62,742 bases of DNA from Melioribacteraceae bacterium (GTDB taxonomy: Bacteria > Bacteroidota > Ignavibacteria > Ignavibacteriales > Melioribacteraceae): assembly GCA_021740785.1 (NCBI GenBank), contig JAIOZI010000024.1, positions 1 to 62,742 of the forward strand, read 5' to 3'. Made by a program: the position numbers and the translations under genes. Shown piece by piece: positions 54,833-62,742 of this stretch. The number at the start of each line of letters is the position of its first letter. The first letter of the stretch is position 1. The notes under the pieces were generated by a model. It was not told where the DNA came from. It ran no database searches and worked only from the letters and a program-made list of their open reading frames with translations.

Positions 54833-56956
54833 TTAGGTATTTCCAAAATATTCGGAAATTATTTCTTTAAGGTGTTCTGCTTCTTTTGATGAAGGATTAA
54901 TTTCATAGCTTTCAAAAACAGTATTGATTATTTCGAATGCCTCATCCTTTGATTCTGCTTCGGAAATTTTTTCGATCACGTTGGCAAACTCTTCCATGTC
55001 GTGATCAAAAACAACTTCTACGATTCTATCTACATGTTTATTCTCTAAAAGTTCCCCTATATCAATTGTGGGCTTCTGATTATCACTGAAAGATTCATTT
55101 TTATCTCCGTCTTCTTTGTACCCCGCAACTTCTTCATCGATTTCATCTTCGTGCATATCAATTTCCGGTTCATCGATAAATTCGGATTCCGGATCAACTG
55201 TTTCTTCATGTTCCTCAAATTTTAATTCAAGTTCTGATTCATCTTCCTCGTGGAACTCATCTTCATTCGATTCTTCCGTTTCATCTTCAATTTGATCTTC
55301 TTCAGTAACATCACTAATGGATTCTGTTTCTAAATCTTCTTTTACTAATTCTTCTTGTATTGATTTTTCTTTTCCTGTTAATTCTTCTTCAGTTGATTCT
55401 GCTTCCGTCATTCGATCTTTATAATTCTCAGTTTCATCGTCATTAAATTTTTCTTCGGGCTCAACTTCATCATCTTCTTCATCATTAATAAATTCAACCG
55501 GGTGATCTAATTCACCGCTCATCAAATCAACTTCGATGAAATCAACAATATCCTCTTCCGGTTCTTCATCCGGTCCCGGATCTTCATCCTTTTTAATTTC
55601 CGGTTCAGCTTCAACATTAGAGTTATCTACCGATTCAGTTTTAGTTAAATCATCCGAAATTTCTTCAGCTTCATCTTCATCTTCTTCAAACTCTTCGAAA
55701 TTCATATCGTGAAGTTCTTCAATTGTATCTACCGATAATGTTGAGCTATGTTCAGCAAATTCGATATCACTTTCACCGGTTTTAGCCGTTTCCTCAACGG
55801 CATCGTTTGAATCCTCAAAAATAACTTCGTCATCTACAATCTTAATTGCATCTTCACGTGCTCTAAAACTTTCCTCGGGTTGCTCTTCCTCCGATTCCTC
55901 TAATATTTTTTCGCTCTCCGTCTCCTCTTCATTCACTTCTTCAGTTTCCATAATTTCACTTTCATCTTGAGCAGATTGATCAAGATCTTCATTTTCTTTT
56001 ATTTCATCCTTCTTCTCATCACCGGCTGAAATCTCCGGTTCTTCATTTTTAATTTGTTCTATCTCTTCATTTAAATAATCTTCTGACTCGGATTCATCAT
56101 CCGGGACTTCAAATTCCAACTGCTCACCGAACAGGTCGGCTTCAATTTCTTCAACTGTCTTCTCGCTTTTATGATCATCTGATTTGGGCTTTTCCTGAAA
56201 ATGGAATGCGTCGCGGATCAGCTTATTTAAATCCTTCAACAAGAAATATGATTTACCTTCGTCATGGTTGGAATTTATAATTCGCTCAAGTTGTGTGTCG
56301 AGATTTTTCTCCTGCATAAAAAGGGTGAAAGCATTAACCGGCACGCGGTCTGCATTCAAAGATCCGATATTAAAAAATTCCGATATAGAATTAGCGCCGT
56401 TCTGAACTGTAGAAAGCTGAAATTCATCGTCGCCTAAACTATCTACCTTTTTCAAAAGTATATCAAATTCTTCATAACTGATTGAAATTACTTTCTTTTT
56501 GTTGAGATAAGAGAGAATGATCTTCTGGAGGTAATCAAAAAAGTAAATGTAGCGTAAAATCTGTCTTATCTCAGATGCGGATTTTTGTCCTTCATCCTCA
56601 AACACGAATTTCAACAGCGCCCATTTTGGTCTGGCAAGATAATTACAATTAAACGAGATCGCATGGAGCATTAGTTTGGCAACGTATTCAAGATTCAGTT
56701 TTTTGGTTCTTTTAACCTCATCCCCGATCTTGTGGAAATACTCTGTAATCTTAACGCTGCTGTAATCAAAAACCGATTCTTTCAATAATTTCTGACGGTC
56801 TTCGTATATTAAAAAATCTAGTTCACCCGAGATATAGCGCAGAATTGCTGGATGAACGCCTGTTTGTTCAAGCTGTGCAAATGTAAAGTAATTTCCCAGC
56901 TTGCCTGCTTTATTAAGACTGAAATCGTAAATAAATTTGATCTCGCGTTCAAACAT
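54833..56956 (-). CDS. Large acidic protein of unknown function
   Basis: A 707-residue protein I do not recognise. The first 260 residues are helical and normal in composition. Residues about 265-620 are a long acidic low-complexity stretch rich in Glu and Asp with little hydrophobic content, likely disordered. The last 90 residues are helical again (IDIGELLENKHVDRIVEVVF, DEAFEIINTVFE). No signal or membrane segment is visible. The two folded ends could bind partners while the acidic middle acts as a spacer or mimic. It is the first gene of the run to obgE and FecCD, which suggests expression with ribosome assembly. Confidence 0.85.
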   Translation of the reverse strand: MFEREIKFIYDFSLNKAGKLGNYFTFAQLEQTGVHPAILRYISGELDFLIYEDRQKLLKESVFDYSSVKITEYFHKIGDEVKRTKKLNLEYVAKLMLHAISFNCNYLARPKWALLKFVFEDEGQKSASEIRQILRYIYFFDYLQKIILSYLNKKKVISISYEEFDILLKKVDSLGDDEFQLSTVQNGANSISEFFNIGSLNADRVPVNAFTLFMQEKNLDTQLERIINSNHDEGKSYFLLKDLNKLIRDAFHFQEKPKSDDHKSEKTVEEIEADLFGEQLEFEVPDDESESEDYLNEEIEQIKNEEPEISAGDEKKDEIKENEDLDQSAQDESEIMETEEVNEEETESEKILEESEEEQPEESFRAREDAIKIVDDEVIFEDSNDAVEETAKTGESDIEFAEHSSTLSVDTIEELHDMNFEEFEEDEDEAEEISDDLTKTESVDNSNVEAEPEIKKDEDPGPDEEPEEDIVDFIEVDLMSGELDHPVEFINDEEDDEVEPEEKFNDDETENYKDRMTEAESTEEELTGKEKSIQEELVKEDLETESISDVTEEDQIEDETEESNEDEFHEEDESELELKFEEHEETVDPESEFIDEPEIDMHEDEIDEEVAGYKEDGDKNESFSDNQKPTIDIGELLENKHVDRIVEVVFDHDMEEFANVIEKISEAESKDEAFEIINTVFESYEINPSSKEAEHLKEIISEYFGNT

Positions 56957-57077
56957 TTTGTTGACCCAATTGTGCTAAAACAATAATAGCAAAATGATTG
57001 AAAAAAATCTTCTCAATAGTTTACCAAATCAAAAACAATTTTCTAAATGACCTCATGCAGAAAGAAAATCATTCAAG

Positions 57078-57285
57078 CAAATAGCTCCGTCATTTATGAC
57101 GGAGATAGTTAAAAACAAAAAGCTGCCGGGCTTTAGCCCAATTAAATAATCATCAATATTTCGTTTTTCAATTGGGATCATGGATGTCGGGAACCTTTAT
57201 CCGCCGTAACTGCAAAGTGTAGGCGGGGCTTCCCGGCAGAAACTCAAAGTCTTAGTGTCAAGGTGTGGACCTTGACACCCGAGTA
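57078..57285. repeat. 208-bp hairpin-rich repeat, copy 1
   Basis: Same length as copy 2 at 62305-62512, with about eight differences and no gaps. It contains: CTCCGTCA/TGACGGAG with a TTTA loop (57085-57104), GGGCT/AGCCC (57128-57139), CCCAATT/AATTGGG (57137-57143, 57170-57176), TGTCGGGAA/TTCCCGGCA (57185-57193, 57230-57238) enclosing CCGCC/GGCGG, and a perfect 10-bp stem GTGTCAAGGT/ACCTTGACAC (57255-57278). Weak similarity continues about 25 bp to the left. There is no open frame that looks coding. The many stems suggest REP-like elements placed next to one another. Confidence 0.85.
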
Positions 57286-57316
57286 AATTTGATCCGGCAG
57301 TGGATTTATTTGTCTG

Positions 57317-57349
57317 TTGAGTCACACAAAAGTATTTGTTATATTTTTG
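57317..57349 (+). promoter_or_regulatory. Possible Bacteroidota-type promoter before the first T9SS gene
   Basis: TATTTTTG at 57342-57349 fits the TAnnTTTG -7 element, and TTG lies at 57317-57319 with 22 bp between. It lies just after the 208-bp repeat and about 185 bp before the GTG start. Weak evidence only. Confidence 0.3.
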
Positions 57350-57533
57350 CCGGTTCAAACTTTTGCAATTTATCGATCACGAAAAAGTTTTATAAGATAA
57401 ATTAGCCGGTTCAAAAAAGTATATTCTAAAAAATGCTGTCCGGTTTTGATTTGAAATCAATAGAACATTCCTGGAACTTATCTTTTTAGATCCGGCTCAT
57501 AAATATTTGAAACAAAAAGAGGGTGGAGGTAAA

Positions 57534-59807
57534 GTGAAATTTTTAACTTTCCTTTTCGTGATCCTAACATACCTTTGCACAACCATTACTGCACAGCAAA
57601 GAGCAATCATCAATCGTTACGGCGACATTAAATTGGTCGACGGCACTGTTGAAGAAATCAAACAAATGATCAAAACCGACCCGGAGATTCAAAAACATAT
57701 CAATCCTACAGTTTCATTTTCTGATGAACTTGAAGATACAATCGACTTCAATAATGAATTCAGCGTTCTGGAATATCCAGTATATATTAAACCATTGGAG
57801 CATATATATCAATTCTACAAAGCGCCGGTTGATGTACGCTTGGTTTCTGTTGGGTTTTTAACAATTCATAATCAATCTACTTTTAGCGGATCTACTGCGG
57901 GTGAAATAAAACTTGTTAAGCCCAATTGGAATTTAGATCAATTTCTATCTTTTGAAAGATCTACAAGATTCGGTTATTACCCTGTTGATGGAGTTGAGTT
58001 GTTTTATACAACAGCATTTCAAGAGGATCCATTAACCACCGGCGATTGGGTTAGCGTTAATACTGAGTTTCCCGACCCGCCTTTCGGGGAAGATGTCTGG
58101 GCATTAGACGGTTACGGAGCAACAGTACCTGTTGTAGAGGATGAATTGACGTGGGTAGATTTTCATTGGTTGTTCGAGCCGGAGTTTGATAAAAATGAAT
58201 GCTTCGGAGTATCTGTGAAGAATGTTTCAGGTTATGATCCTGAAGCGTATCCCTCAATGTTTTTCGGTTTACGTGCTTACCCTGATTATTCCTCGGCAGC
58301 TATGAAATTTTACTGTTTCGGGAGAGTCGATGCAATTGATCCGGGCTGGTGGATTCAGCCCGGTTATGTTTGGGATTTTGTTTTTATAGTGAATATACTT
58401 GGAAACATACCGCCTAAAATTGAAAACGTAACTCAACTAGAAACCACTCTTTCTGCCGATGCACAGCAGGTTCATACAACTGTTACCGATCCGGATGACG
58501 GAAATGCGACCGGTATTCAATCAGTTCAACTTTTTTACAGCACAAATGATGAAGATTATATTCCAATCACAATGATTTCTTCCGGGGATGAATATACTGC
58601 ATCAATTCCCTACCAGTCTAAAGGAACCAATGTAAGCTACTTTATTAAAGCAATCGATGTTGATGCAAATGAAACAATTTCCAAAACTTATCATTTTTCA
58701 TTTTTTCAACCGACATGTGAAAACATGCTTGTTTTCAATGGCTACAGAAAGCCCAACGGTTATCCTCAAGATTATTATTTCGGTCATGATGATTTAGAAA
58801 ACGAAACTCCCATTCAGTGGGAACATGATATTTTGTACAATGCGCCACTAACCGATTCGCTGCTGAGCAGCTACAAAAATGTTATCGAAATAACAACACG
58901 CGGACCCATTTTCGATAATCGTGAAGTGATACGAAATTGGCTGGAAGATTCACCCGATCATAATTATATGCGGGCGGGTGATGAATGGTCGGATTATGGT
59001 TGGCATCTCTCAGGGTCTTTTTTTGAAGAAGGTTCTTTCGAATATGATGTGCTTGGAATAAGCAGGTTTAAAGACAGCCGTATAGATCCCGGGATCGATA
59101 CGACTCCAATGATACTAAATGAAGATTCAATGCTGGGAGCTGCTTTATTGGAGAAGATGCAATCATTAGTAGATGCAGGCTATAATATTGAAGAATTTAT
59201 TTATCATCCGTCATTCACAGTAAATTATCTCAATAGTATTGACATTGTATTGTTCAATACGGAGGTTGATACAATTTTCCGAATAAATTATAACGGGATT
59301 TTGTCCGTGGCCTATTCTCGCGTTTTACCTACTGGAAACAAAATTGTTTATTTTACTTTTGATCCTCTTTCACTGCGCTCTAAACCTGATAGCTACTGGT
59401 TCGGATTCAGCGAATCAGCCCCGCATGTAGAAGCATTAAAATGGTTCGGAATTGATGTAGTAACAACAACGAAAAGTGAAGATGATAAAATTGCTGCGGA
59501 ATATAAACTATACCAAAACTATCCCAATCCTTTTAACCCGACAACCACAATTAAATATTCAATTCCTAACACTGTAGGGGACGAAAACCTGCCTGCCGGC
59601 AGGCAAGGTGTTCGTCCCCTACTAACAATTACGATGAAAATCTACGACATCCTAGGACGCGAAGTAAGAGCCCTGGTAAACGAAAAACAAAAACCAGGAA
59701 ACTACGAAATCGAATTCGATGGATCCGAATTTGCTTCCGGTGTTTACTTCTACCAATTACGGAGCGGTGAGTTTATTGATACGAAGAAATTTGTTTTGTT
59801 GAAGTGA
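57534..59807 (+). CDS. T9SS cargo protein A (secreted, type A sorting domain)
   Basis: A 757-residue secreted protein. I chose GTG at 57534 because GGAGG lies six bases upstream and the signal peptide (FLTFLFVILTYLCTTITAQ) then starts properly; a TTG at 57507 is less likely. An N-terminal domain unique to this pair is followed by an Ig/Fn3-like domain (IENVTQLETTLSADAQQVHT), a domain beginning CENMLVFNGYRKPNGYPQD with an alpha/beta, flavodoxin-like look, and the sorting domain from NYPNPFNPTTTIKYSIP to the end (GVYFYQLRSG). The sorting linker has a nested palindromic insert (LPAGRQGV). The function of the N-terminal and middle parts is unknown. It should pass through Sec and T9SS and be exposed on the surface. 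Confidence 0.9.
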   Translation: MKFLTFLFVILTYLCTTITAQQRAIINRYGDIKLVDGTVEEIKQMIKTDPEIQKHINPTVSFSDELEDTIDFNNEFSVLEYPVYIKPLEHIYQFYKAPVDVRLVSVGFLTIHNQSTFSGSTAGEIKLVKPNWNLDQFLSFERSTRFGYYPVDGVELFYTTAFQEDPLTTGDWVSVNTEFPDPPFGEDVWALDGYGATVPVVEDELTWVDFHWLFEPEFDKNECFGVSVKNVSGYDPEAYPSMFFGLRAYPDYSSAAMKFYCFGRVDAIDPGWWIQPGYVWDFVFIVNILGNIPPKIENVTQLETTLSADAQQVHTTVTDPDDGNATGIQSVQLFYSTNDEDYIPITMISSGDEYTASIPYQSKGTNVSYFIKAIDVDANETISKTYHFSFFQPTCENMLVFNGYRKPNGYPQDYYFGHDDLENETPIQWEHDILYNAPLTDSLLSSYKNVIEITTRGPIFDNREVIRNWLEDSPDHNYMRAGDEWSDYGWHLSGSFFEEGSFEYDVLGISRFKDSRIDPGIDTTPMILNEDSMLGAALLEKMQSLVDAGYNIEEFIYHPSFTVNYLNSIDIVLFNTEVDTIFRINYNGILSVAYSRVLPTGNKIVYFTFDPLSLRSKPDSYWFGFSESAPHVEALKWFGIDVVTTTKSEDDKIAAEYKLYQNYPNPFNPTTTIKYSIPNTVGDENLPAGRQGVRPLLTITMKIYDILGREVRALVNEKQKPGNYEIEFDGSEFASGVYFYQLRSGEFIDTKKFVLLK
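59574..59622. repeat. Nested palindromes in the sorting-domain linker of cargo A
   Basis: The outer arms GTAGGGGACGAA (59574-59585) and TTCGTCCCCTAC (59611-59622) are inverted repeats. Between them lies TGCCTGCC/GGCAGGCA, a perfect 16-bp palindrome (59590-59605). Paralog B keeps the outer palindrome but not the inner one, so A has 21 extra bases, adding seven residues and keeping the frame (LPAGRQGV replaces F). Confidence 0.85.
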
Positions 59808-59847
59808 GGGTAATATCATCTTTAAAATTCATGAGGGTAAAGAAATT

Positions 59848-62103
59848 ATGAAAAGAATATTATTTTTTATTTATTTAGTTCTACTTGCAGCTACAATTAC
59901 TGCGCAGCAAAGAGCAATCATCAATCGTTACGGCGATATTAAATTGGTCAACGGCACAGTTGAAGAAATCAAACAAATGATCAAAACCGACCCGGAGATT
60001 CAAAAACATATTAATCCGCCGGTTATGTTTAGAAATGAATTTGAAGATACTCTTGGATTCGACAATCAATTTCAAATCCCTCCATTTCCGGTTTTCATAA
60101 AGCCATTAGATTATATTTATCAATATTTCCATGCGCCGGCAAATATAAAGCTGGTTTCGGTTGGATTTTATACAATTGATGATCCTCCCGGTTTTAGCAA
60201 TTGTGATGTTTCAGTAGGAGAACTAAAAATTGTAAATACTAACTGGAATGATGAACAGTTCCTTTCTTTTGAGAGATCAACCAGGTTCGGTTACTATCCG
60301 GTTTATAATGTCGAGTACTTTGACTTAACTGCTTTTCAGGATGATCCGTTAGCTATGGGCGATTGGATAAGCGTTAACGATGAATTCACCGATCCGCCGT
60401 TCGGTGAAGATATTTGGGCAATTGATGGATATGGGGCAGCATTTCCCGTTGAAGATGATGTTTGGAACTGGTTGGATTTCGAAAATTTATTTGAACCGGA
60501 ATTCAATAAAGAAGAATGTTTCGGGATTTCAGTTAAAAACGTATCCGGTTATAATCCTGAAACATACTGTACTGAGTATTTCGGTATAATGGCTTACCCG
60601 GATAATAGAAACGCGGGAATGAAATTCTACACTTTTGGAAGAATTAATAATGAAGATGCAGGTTGGTGGATTCAGCCGGATTATGTTTGGGATTTTATTC
60701 TAATAGTAGATATTCTTGGAAACATCCCGCCAAATATTGAAAATGTAACTCGATTACAAACAACAATTTCTACTGAGGAACAACAGGTACACGCAATTGT
60801 AACAGATCCCGATATCGGTGGCGCTGCAGGTATTCAGTCCGTTCAACTTTTCTACAGCATTAATGATGAAGAATATATTCCAATCACAATGATTTCTTCC
60901 GGGGATGAATATACTGCATCAATTCCCTACCAGTCTAAAGGAACCAATGTAAGCTACTTTATTAAAGCAATCGATGTTGATGCTAATGAAACAATTTCCA
61001 AAACCTATCATTTTTCATTTTTTCAGCCGACATGTGATAATCTGCTTATTTTCAACGGTTATCTAAAACCAAACGGTTATCCGCAAGATTTTTATTTCGG
61101 TCATGATGATTTTGAAAACGAAACTCCCCTTCAGTGGGAACATGATATTTGGTACAATGCGCCACTAACCGATTCGCTACTGAGCAGCTACAAAAATGTT
61201 ATCGAAATAACAACACGCGGACCCATTTTCGATAACCGTGAAGTGATTAGAAATTGGCTGGAAGATTCACCCGATCATAATTATATGCGGGCGGGTGATG
61301 AATGGTCGGAATACGATTACCCCATTTTCAGCCAGGAAATAGATCCCGGAACATTTGAATATGACATTTTAGGAATAAGAGAAAGAACCGATTGCAGGTT
61401 AAAATTATCCTATGATACAAATCCTTTAACAATTAAAAGATACTCGCTTCTTGGCGCCGCACTTTATGAAAAAAAATTAGAATTGATATCTCAAGGTTAT
61501 GATGTAAGTCAATTCATTTATCATCCTTCGGGTCTGGTAAATTATCTTAACAGCATTGACGGTGTTTCATTTTATGACAGTGCAGATGTTTTTGTTCAAA
61601 ATAATGATGAAGGTTCTTATGATTTTGGAGGATCTCACGTATTGCCCACGGGTAACAAAATCGTGTATATCACTTTTGATCCCTTATCAATTCAATCAGA
61701 ACCATTTAATTACTGGTTCGGATTCAGCGAATCAGCCCCGCATGTAGAAGCATTAAAATGGTTCGGGATTGATGTAGTAACAAAAACGAAAAGTGAAGAT
61801 GATAAAATTGCTGCGGAATATAAACTATACCAAAACTATCCCAATCCTTTTAACCCGACAACCACAATTAAATATTCAATTCCTAACACTGTAGGGGACG
61901 AAAATTTTCGTCCCCTACTAACAATTACGATGAAAATCTACGACATCCTAGGACGCGAAGTAAGAACCCTGGTAAACGAAAAACAAAAACCAGGAAACTA
62001 CGAAATCGAATTCGATGGATCTGATTTTGCTTCGGGTGTTTACTTCTACCAATTACGATGCGGTGAGTTTATTGATACGAAAAAATTAGTTCTTTTGAAA
62101 TAG
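59848..62103 (+). CDS. T9SS cargo protein B (paralog of A)
   Basis: A 751-residue secreted protein with signal peptide MKRILFFIYLVLLAATITAQ and the same domain order as cargo A. The start ATG has GAGGG 12 bases upstream. It lies 40 bp after A. N-terminal 35 residues, the Ig/Fn3-like end and the next domain, and the C-terminal sorting domain are almost identical to A, while other parts are much less alike. The sorting linker has the 28-bp palindrome (61891-61918) without the inner insert. It is presumably exported by T9SS like A. The pair may have different targets, given the diverged regions. Confidence 0.9.
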   Translation: MKRILFFIYLVLLAATITAQQRAIINRYGDIKLVNGTVEEIKQMIKTDPEIQKHINPPVMFRNEFEDTLGFDNQFQIPPFPVFIKPLDYIYQYFHAPANIKLVSVGFYTIDDPPGFSNCDVSVGELKIVNTNWNDEQFLSFERSTRFGYYPVYNVEYFDLTAFQDDPLAMGDWISVNDEFTDPPFGEDIWAIDGYGAAFPVEDDVWNWLDFENLFEPEFNKEECFGISVKNVSGYNPETYCTEYFGIMAYPDNRNAGMKFYTFGRINNEDAGWWIQPDYVWDFILIVDILGNIPPNIENVTRLQTTISTEEQQVHAIVTDPDIGGAAGIQSVQLFYSINDEEYIPITMISSGDEYTASIPYQSKGTNVSYFIKAIDVDANETISKTYHFSFFQPTCDNLLIFNGYLKPNGYPQDFYFGHDDFENETPLQWEHDIWYNAPLTDSLLSSYKNVIEITTRGPIFDNREVIRNWLEDSPDHNYMRAGDEWSEYDYPIFSQEIDPGTFEYDILGIRERTDCRLKLSYDTNPLTIKRYSLLGAALYEKKLELISQGYDVSQFIYHPSGLVNYLNSIDGVSFYDSADVFVQNNDEGSYDFGGSHVLPTGNKIVYITFDPLSIQSEPFNYWFGFSESAPHVEALKWFGIDVVTKTKSEDDKIAAEYKLYQNYPNPFNPTTTIKYSIPNTVGDENFRPLLTITMKIYDILGREVRTLVNEKQKPGNYEIEFDGSDFASGVYFYQLRCGEFIDTKKLVLLK
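61891..61918. repeat. Perfect 28-bp palindrome in the sorting linker of cargo B
   Basis: GTAGGGGACGAAAA is followed at once by its exact reverse complement. It encodes the GDENFRPLL stretch between IKYSIP and KIYDILGREV, where most sorting domains have a short linker. It may be a mobile palindrome tolerated in this linker. Confidence 0.8.
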
Positions 62104-62243
62104 TATGCAGAAGATTATCGTGGATAAATGCGGTGTAATAAAGGCAGTTCTTTTAGCTGCGAATTCACGAACGTAGGTTAGTAAATACTTTCATTCTGAT
62201 TTTATTAACAATAATTGGATTATGGCATTAATAAAAGTGAACT

Positions 62244-62258
62244 AATCCCGAAGGGATT
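62244..62258. repeat. Small hairpin AATCCC/GGGATT
   Basis: AATCCC and GGGATT pair across GAA, in the spacer after cargo B and just before the second 208-bp repeat. It resembles REP-like intergenic hairpins. In this 201-bp stretch I see nothing else. Confidence 0.4.
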
Positions 62259-62304
62259 GAATTGTTTCTCTCAATGAATTCATGCCGAGAGAAATTCAAT
62301 CGAT

Positions 62305-62512
62305 CAAATAGCTCCGTCATTTATGACGGAGATAATTGAAAACAAAAAGCTGCCGGGCTTTAGCCCAATTAAATAATCATCAATATTTCATTTTTCAATT
62401 GGGATCATGGATGTCGGGAACCTTTATCCGCCGTAACTGCTAAGTGTAGGCGGCGCTTCCTGTCAGAAACTCAAAGTCTTAGTGTCAAAGTGTGGACCTT
62501 GACACCCGAGTA
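62305..62512. repeat. 208-bp hairpin-rich repeat, copy 2
   Basis: A direct copy of 57078-57285 in the same orientation. Differences: two changes near 62334-62338, and one each in the loop regions, with three in the TTCCTGTCA arm that weaken the stem there. The 10-bp stem has one mismatch (GTGTCAAAGT). The two copies bracket both cargo genes. Confidence 0.85.
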
Positions 62513-62683
62513 TGGTGATGAAGTAACCGTGTGGGAGACTGTTTCTGTTGAAAAAGAGAAAGATTAAGATTAGGATTAAGAGTAAGAAAAACAAGAAGAA
62601 TGATTTCTTAATCTTAAACTGGCAGAGCCAGAACCAAAAAGAAATAATCACTAAATTGTGGCAAACAAAAGGAAGATACAGAA
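62513..62683. other. Noncoding stretch before the last gene
   Basis: It contains a purine-rich tract with repeats of GATTAAG-type units (62559-62585) and a matching inverted piece CTTAATCTTA (62606-62615). I see no gene, terminator or tRNA. Confidence 0.5.
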
Positions 62684-62742
62684 ATGGGAAACAAATTTAT
62701 AGAAAAATACAGTTCCGCAATACAAGGAATAATAAGCTGCTA
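62684..62742 (+). CDS. Start of an unidentified gene, cut by window edge
   Basis: ATG at 62684 is preceded by GGAAG at 62671-62675. The 19 codons MGNKFIEKYSSAIQGIISC stay open to the edge. They resemble the start of a conserved hypothetical protein I recall in several genomes (FI..Y...I.G..S.FDR..F.GTL), of unknown function. It is too short for certainty. Confidence 0.45.
   Translation, partial: MGNKFIEKYSSAIQGIISC

Noticed and set aside
62463-62651. 62-residue minus-strand frame at the right end
   Set aside because: It is built from the hairpin repeat and the purine-rich tract; no coding evidence.

Overview
This is about 63 kb of AT-rich bacterial chromosome. It looks like a member of the Ignavibacteria, or a close relative in the Bacteroidota/Chlorobi group. 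The support is: two secreted proteins end in a type IX secretion (T9SS) sorting domain with the NYPNPFNPTTTIKYSIP signature, several genes belong to families typical of this group (DUF2723, DUF4837, SprE-like TPR lipoprotein), many start codons are TTG/GTG, and few genes have strong Shine-Dalgarno sites. Nothing looks like plasmid or phage backbone. Most of the window is housekeeping chromosome with an accessory left end and a repeat-rich right end.

Left accessory region (1-17.9 kb). The edge cuts through the N-terminus of an IS1595-type transposase. Next come a 1746-residue PAS/GAF histidine kinase, a decayed relic of a merA 3' end, an MNT/HEPN toxin-antitoxin-like pair, and a mercury operon on the minus strand (merR, merTP, merA). 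merTP is broken: a 17-bp GC-rich palindrome sits in it, and removing exactly those 17 bp restores one reading frame. Six codons of a second palindromic insert (NPALRG) lie in frame just upstream. A plus-strand series follows: a YceI-like protein with a CNPC-repeat tail, an RR-leader protein, a second histidine kinase, a Rieske/FMN glutamate-synthase-like fusion, a DUF5996 protein and a triple-rhodanese protein. An AAA/DUF4143 ATPase with twin operator-like repeats closes the region.

Core region (17.9-57 kb). Gene blocks are a Crp/Fnr regulator with a thioredoxin-like protein and an AhpD-like peroxidase; UbiA, SugE and TrmH; a minus-strand run secA-glnB-TPR lipoprotein-AlbA_2 facing glnE and a DUF2723 protein; and a long minus-strand run CYTH, addB-like nuclease, greA, tilS, hpt, ftsH, a SEC59-type kinase and DUF4837. 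After these come envelope proteins, an M14 peptidase, rpsU, a LOG protein, dacB, secG with tRNA-Met(CAT), a deleted M48 peptidase, a FecCD permease, obgE and a large acidic protein. Nitrogen control is represented by glnB and glnE. Fe-S and redox proteins recur (Rieske fusion, AddB-type cluster, AhpD).

Right end (57-62.7 kb). Two tandem paralogous T9SS cargo proteins are mosaics of near-identical and strongly diverged blocks. They are bracketed by two copies (about 96% identical) of a 208-bp noncoding repeat made almost entirely of hairpins. The linker of their sorting domain holds a perfect 28-bp palindrome in one paralog. In the other, a second palindrome is nested inside that one, adding seven codons. 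The window ends in the first 19 codons of another gene.

The most unusual signal is this set of small palindromic elements that enter coding sequence, sometimes in frame (merT, the T9SS linker) and once destroying the frame (merTP). They resemble in behaviour the Rickettsia palindromic elements.
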